Shown here piece after piece: positions 63,501-64,000 of a stretch of DNA of 64,000 nucleotides. Each line of letters begins with the position of its first letter. Positions within the stretch are counted from its first letter, which is position 1. This DNA is from Phoronis australis (lineage: Eukaryota; Phoronida; Phoronidae). The translations under genes and the position numbers were made by a program. Location of the stretch: assembly GCA_002633005.1 (NCBI GenBank), contig NMRA01000269.1, positions 345,169 through 409,168 of the forward strand. The letters run 5' to 3'. Under the pieces are notes generated by a model. That model was not told the origin of the DNA. It was given only the letters and a program-made list of their open reading frames with translations, and searched no databases.

Positions 63501-63781
63501 AAACCTCAGAAAAAAATCCTTTCTGGTGAGGAAATCACAAACAGATGGCAATCATTGGCCTGGTTGCCACAATGCTTTTTGTCATTAACGAAACACCTTC
63601 CCCACCTCCATTCTAGCTACTACCCCCAGCCCCAACATCTTGACTGACTAACATAGGCAGATAGAGTACACATAACCACTGAATCACATATCACTTCCAG
63701 CACCATACAGGAAGAGTCCATTGTCAACAGTACTGAGTTAAGAGGCTTACCTTTATGAAACAGCTTGCTGGGGTGCTTGTC
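45412..63781 (-). CDS. AFF: AF4/FMR2 family protein (AFF1-4 / lilliputian orthologue), C-terminal 1,103 residues, 11 exons
   Basis: AFF proteins are disordered nuclear scaffolds of the super elongation complex. They tether P-TEFb, ELL and AF9/ENL to release paused RNA polymerase II. I spliced 11 GT-AG exons on the minus strand, summing to 3,312 nt (1,103 codons plus TGA). In order they show a DLELSESEDEDA motif (vertebrate 'DLQLSDSEDSD'); an acidic poly-Ser block; W-S-L at the start of the large exon (vertebrate 'KWQLDNWL'); a Lys/Ser-rich region; a probable AF9/ENL-binding motif; KxKEE repeats; and the AFF C-terminal homology domain (KHEADAM, CAGAMERDP, APSPYGAWNKGGAGTPSPMS, HDYWEQAD, DFFADVDNQ). 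The N-terminal P-TEFb-binding part and promoter lie right of the window, past an N gap. No AATAAA on the minus strand follows the stop for about 1.6 kb, so the 3' UTR is long or uses a variant signal. Confidence 0.94.
46298..46487 (-). CDS. AFF: AFF window exon 10: C-terminal homology domain
   Basis: Minus-strand acceptor TTCTTACCTGCAG, donor GTGAGA. Encodes GTISVPQRIHSATNSYITYT then HYLVQSHDYWEQADMHS, matching AFF 'VTIPQRIHxMAxxxVxIT...YWExAD'. Confidence 0.95.
47045..47301. mobile_element. ~257-bp inverted-repeat (MITE-like) element
   Basis: In the AFF intron between exons 10 and 9. The left end AGGCCCCTTCCAAGAAAATG, continuing GACTTAAG, mirrors the right end, whose complement reads GGGGCTCGTTGCAAGAAAAC then TGACTTAG. 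Interior rich in GACTTAAG/GTCAAA words. Abuts the TIR repeat at 47300-47513. Confidence 0.65.
47300..47513 (-). repeat. ~210-bp TIR repeat, AFF copy
   Basis: The minus strand reads AATGAAATTGGTCTAATTTG, then TTTGAGACCAGGCTCTACAT, and TTCTCATCTGAGTAAGGAAC near its end. It is collinear with the FRY-intron repeat at 15852-16060. Diverged but clearly the same family. Confidence 0.68.
47862..48138 (-). CDS. AFF: AFF window exon 9: C-terminal homology domain
   Basis: Minus-strand acceptor TCTTACTTCAG, donor GTAAGA. Encodes KLQVLGLRLHAFITHRLYKI (family '[20 protein letters not shown]'), then APSPYGAWNKGGAGTPSPMS, almost the vertebrate 'APSPWxxxGKxTGTPSPMS'. Confidence 0.95.
48522..48661 (-). CDS. 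AFF: AFF window exon 8: C-terminal homology domain
   Basis: Minus-strand acceptor TTTCACTCCAG, donor GTAAGC. Encodes SGGVSKMIKCLEAILSFIMC then AGAMERDP and FDMYEGTMRLI, collinear with vertebrate 'GALSFIECGNAMERDP...MYSETVELI'. This domain mediates AFF homo- and heterodimerisation. Confidence 0.94.
48748..49027. mobile_element. ~280-bp inverted-repeat (MITE-like) element
   Basis: In the AFF intron between exons 8 and 7. Left end GACCTATTTCATGAAA; right-end complement GGGTCTGTTTCATGAAAA. Both arms also carry AGAAATTTGGTCTT further in. No coding content. Confidence 0.68.
49784..50180 (-). CDS. AFF: AFF window exon 7: KKEV repeats and start of C-terminal homology domain
   Basis: Acceptor reads TTAGTAG on the minus strand, a NAGNAG site; using the first AG extends the exon to 50183 and adds one Ser. 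Donor GTAAGG. Encodes a Ser/Lys-rich start, three 20-residue repeats beginning S(V/I)KKEV (60-nt spacing: 49859, 49919, 49979), then FYRRKGKALKHEADAM. The last part matches vertebrate 'AKKLKHKADAM', the start of the AFF C-terminal homology domain. Confidence 0.92.
49820..49999 (-). repeat. 3 x 60-nt coding repeat in AFF (S[VI]KKEV units)
   Basis: Three 20-codon units: GSIKKEVKEGKRESSE, ASVKKEVKEEKMETSE, GSVKKEVVEEKWESSE, each with a short spacer. The KKEV codons recur at exactly 60-nt spacing. Confidence 0.9.
51048..51103. repeat. 56-bp hairpin element, copy B
   Basis: In the AFF intron just downstream (minus-strand sense) of the large exon. Perfect 17-bp stem ATTTTGAGAACCAGTTT / AAACTGGTTCTCAAAAT around a 22-bp loop. 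Same element as 4517-4572 in FRY. Confidence 0.85.
51154..53015 (-). CDS. AFF: AFF window exon 6: large central exon, 1,862 nt
   Basis: Minus-strand acceptor TTCTTTCAG, donor GTGAGT; starts in phase 0 at TGG and ends in phase 2. Begins WSLKNFMNDKPAEKS (family 'WQLDNWL'). A long Lys/Ser-rich disordered stretch follows, with basic clusters such as KRRTKKSHK. Next come an acidic DSSGSSDVDQSESSSDDD run and an exact 8 x 7-residue KxKEE array (51816-51983). SIVVKLDLQLVQELL (about 51612-51668) matches the AF4 'VKIDLDLLSRV' segment that folds with AF9/ENL. The end is KRRKSSTKKEKEK, a likely nuclear localisation signal. Confidence 0.95.
51816..51983 (-). repeat. 8 x 21-nt coding repeat in AFF (KxKEE heptads)
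   Basis: Exactly eight 7-codon units, in protein order TARVKEE, TLKVKEE, APKLKEG, TLKVKED, TIKLKEE, APKVKER, NPKVKEG, TLKVKEE. All lie in the AFF reading frame. Not a feature I know from vertebrate AFF proteins. Confidence 0.95.
53403..53646 (-). mobile_element. 244-bp TIR element (CTC subtype), inverted copy in AFF intron
   Basis: Related throughout to 16304-16542 but on the other strand. Ends CACGGCTTGGAAT and ATTCCAACCCCTG; perfect 6-bp target duplication ATTACT (53397-53402 and 53647-53652). Interior repeats of GAGGAAAT. Confidence 0.85.
53759..53921 (-). CDS. AFF: AFF window exon 5: acidic Ser-rich transactivation-type block
   Basis: Minus-strand acceptor GGAAATTGTAG, donor GTATGT. Encodes SDSKAPVTMSSSESSDGEES, more Ser/Asp/Glu, then EPPTS. 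Vertebrate AFF proteins have the same poly-Ser/acidic block just before their Trp motif. Likely CK2-phosphorylated, as inferred from the SxxE/D density. Confidence 0.92.
53922..57667 (-). other. AFF intron between window exons 5 and 4, 3.7 kb
   Basis: AT-rich, no coding exon or repeat with clear ends seen. The flanking exons join in correct phase. Short plus-strand ORFs near 55699 and 55968 show no family. Confidence 0.65.
57668..57711 (-). CDS. AFF: AFF window exon 4 (44 nt)
   Basis: Minus-strand acceptor ACTATTTCAG, donor GTACAA (weak). Encodes GKKAPSPLSKEDLS, phase 0 in and 2 out. Links the acidic motif to the Ser/Asp block. Confidence 0.82.
57957..58022 (+). repeat. (ACACAATACA)n microsatellite
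   Basis: About five units of a 10-bp repeat, slightly degenerate at the left. In the AFF intron between window exons 4 and 3. Confidence 0.88.
58490..58545 (+). repeat. (AAT)n-rich low-complexity tract
   Basis: AATAATAATAAAATAAAATAATAATAATAA-type sequence in an AFF intron. Simple repeat. Confidence 0.8.
58776..58821 (-). CDS. AFF: AFF window exon 3: DLxLSxSED motif
   Basis: Minus-strand acceptor TATCCATAG, donor GTAAGT. Encodes LYKDLELSESEDEDA, the counterpart of the invariant AFF 'DLQLSDSEDSD' acidic motif. Strong family evidence despite only 46 nt. Confidence 0.9.
58822..60823 (-). other. AFF intron between window exons 3 and 2, nothing recognised
   Basis: 2.0 kb AT-rich intron without recognisable repeat ends or coding signal. 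Confidence 0.65.
60824..60869 (-). CDS. AFF: AFF window exon 2 (46 nt)
   Basis: Minus-strand acceptor GGTTGTTTCCAG, donor GTGAGT. Encodes SLHEVEPPNKSKTG; phase 1 in, phase 2 out. Short linker with no family motif; accepted on splice sites and phase. Confidence 0.78.
60870..63750 (-). other. AFF intron between window exons 2 and 1, nothing recognised
   Basis: 2.9 kb intron. Several open frames of 60-106 codons exist but none shows a known family or conserved splice context. Confidence 0.65.
63751..63781 (-). CDS. AFF: AFF window exon 1 (31-nt micro-exon)
   Basis: Minus-strand acceptor TTGTTTTTTCAG, donor GTAAGC. Encodes DKHPSKLFHK plus one base. Identity rests on perfect phase continuity with the next exons rather than family conservation. 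Confidence 0.75.
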
Positions 63782-63896
63782 CTGAAAAAACAAGATAAAA
63801 TTGTAGATGTACAGACAGTAAAGTCATGTCATTACTACAAACAATGTCATGATCACAGACAGGAAGTGAGACTGGTCACCTTAATGTCATCTTAGG

Positions 63897-63941
63897 CGGG
63901 GGGGGGGGGGNNNNNNNNNNNNNNNNNNNNNNNNNNNNNNN
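63897..63941. other. Poly-G tract followed by 31-N assembly gap
   Basis: GCGG then about 13 consecutive G (to 63910) immediately before Ns at 63911-63941. After the gap the sequence restarts with an A-run and CCGCCCCGAGTCGG. The gap lies in the AFF intron upstream of window exon 1, and its true size is unknown. Confidence 0.9.
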
Positions 63942-64000
63942 CTAAATTTGCAAAAAAAAACCGCCCCGAGTCGGAGGCCATATCACTGATAACATCCACT

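Overview
The window is animal nuclear DNA: AT-rich, with long GT/AG introns, short well-conserved exons, a tRNA-derived SINE and several small inverted-repeat transposons. Two large conserved metazoan genes converge tail to tail. The protein families are universal in bilaterians. The SINE, the small transposons and the high heterozygosity suggest a marine invertebrate (a non-vertebrate deuterostome such as a hemichordate or lancelet, or a lophotrochozoan). I cannot fix the species. No bacterial-type genes, operons or CRISPR arrays are present.

Region 175-38524 (+): the 3' two thirds or more of a Furry (FRY/FRYL; MOR2-PAG1) orthologue. I resolved 37 coding exons; every intron is GT-AG and all phases agree. 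They sum to 2,345 residues plus a TAG stop. The N-terminus lies left of the window. Furry is a giant HEAT/armadillo-like scaffold that activates NDR/LATS-type kinases and acts in cell morphogenesis, dendrite tiling and spindle organisation.

Region 45412-63781 (-): the 3' part of an AF4/FMR2 family gene (AFF1-4 in vertebrates, lilliputian in fly), a scaffold of the super elongation complex. Eleven exons give 1,103 residues plus stop. They include the acidic Ser-rich block, the W-x-L motif, a probable AF9/ENL-binding motif, arrays of KxKEE repeats, and the C-terminal homology domain. The 5' end lies to the right, beyond an N gap (63911-63941). The 6.9 kb between the two stop codons (38525-45411) holds both 3' UTRs and tail sequence.

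Assembly: two blocks are present twice in tandem, each copy pair joined by a single N (18489 and 41523). Block 1 (12826-17717 and 18490-23313) carries FRY exons 16-22 twice; block 2 (39306-41522 and 41524-43732) is non-coding. The coding differences are almost all silent, so these are best read as two unmerged haplotypes, and the true gene should have one set of these exons.

The most interesting unexplained structure is repeat-based. A 121-bp tandem array repeats the FRY exon 15 splice acceptor as decoys, and a 91-bp array repeats the FRY stop-codon region. A 56-bp perfect-hairpin element occurs in introns of both genes. A 281-bp fold-back element is flanked by 14-bp direct repeats. A TIR family CAGGGCTTGGAAT has 6-bp target duplications, and a diverged array in FRY intron 8 carries CTCF-like motifs. 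In the AFF protein, an exact 8 x 21-nt heptad array and a 3 x 60-nt array create a dense cluster of SUMO-consensus-like sites.
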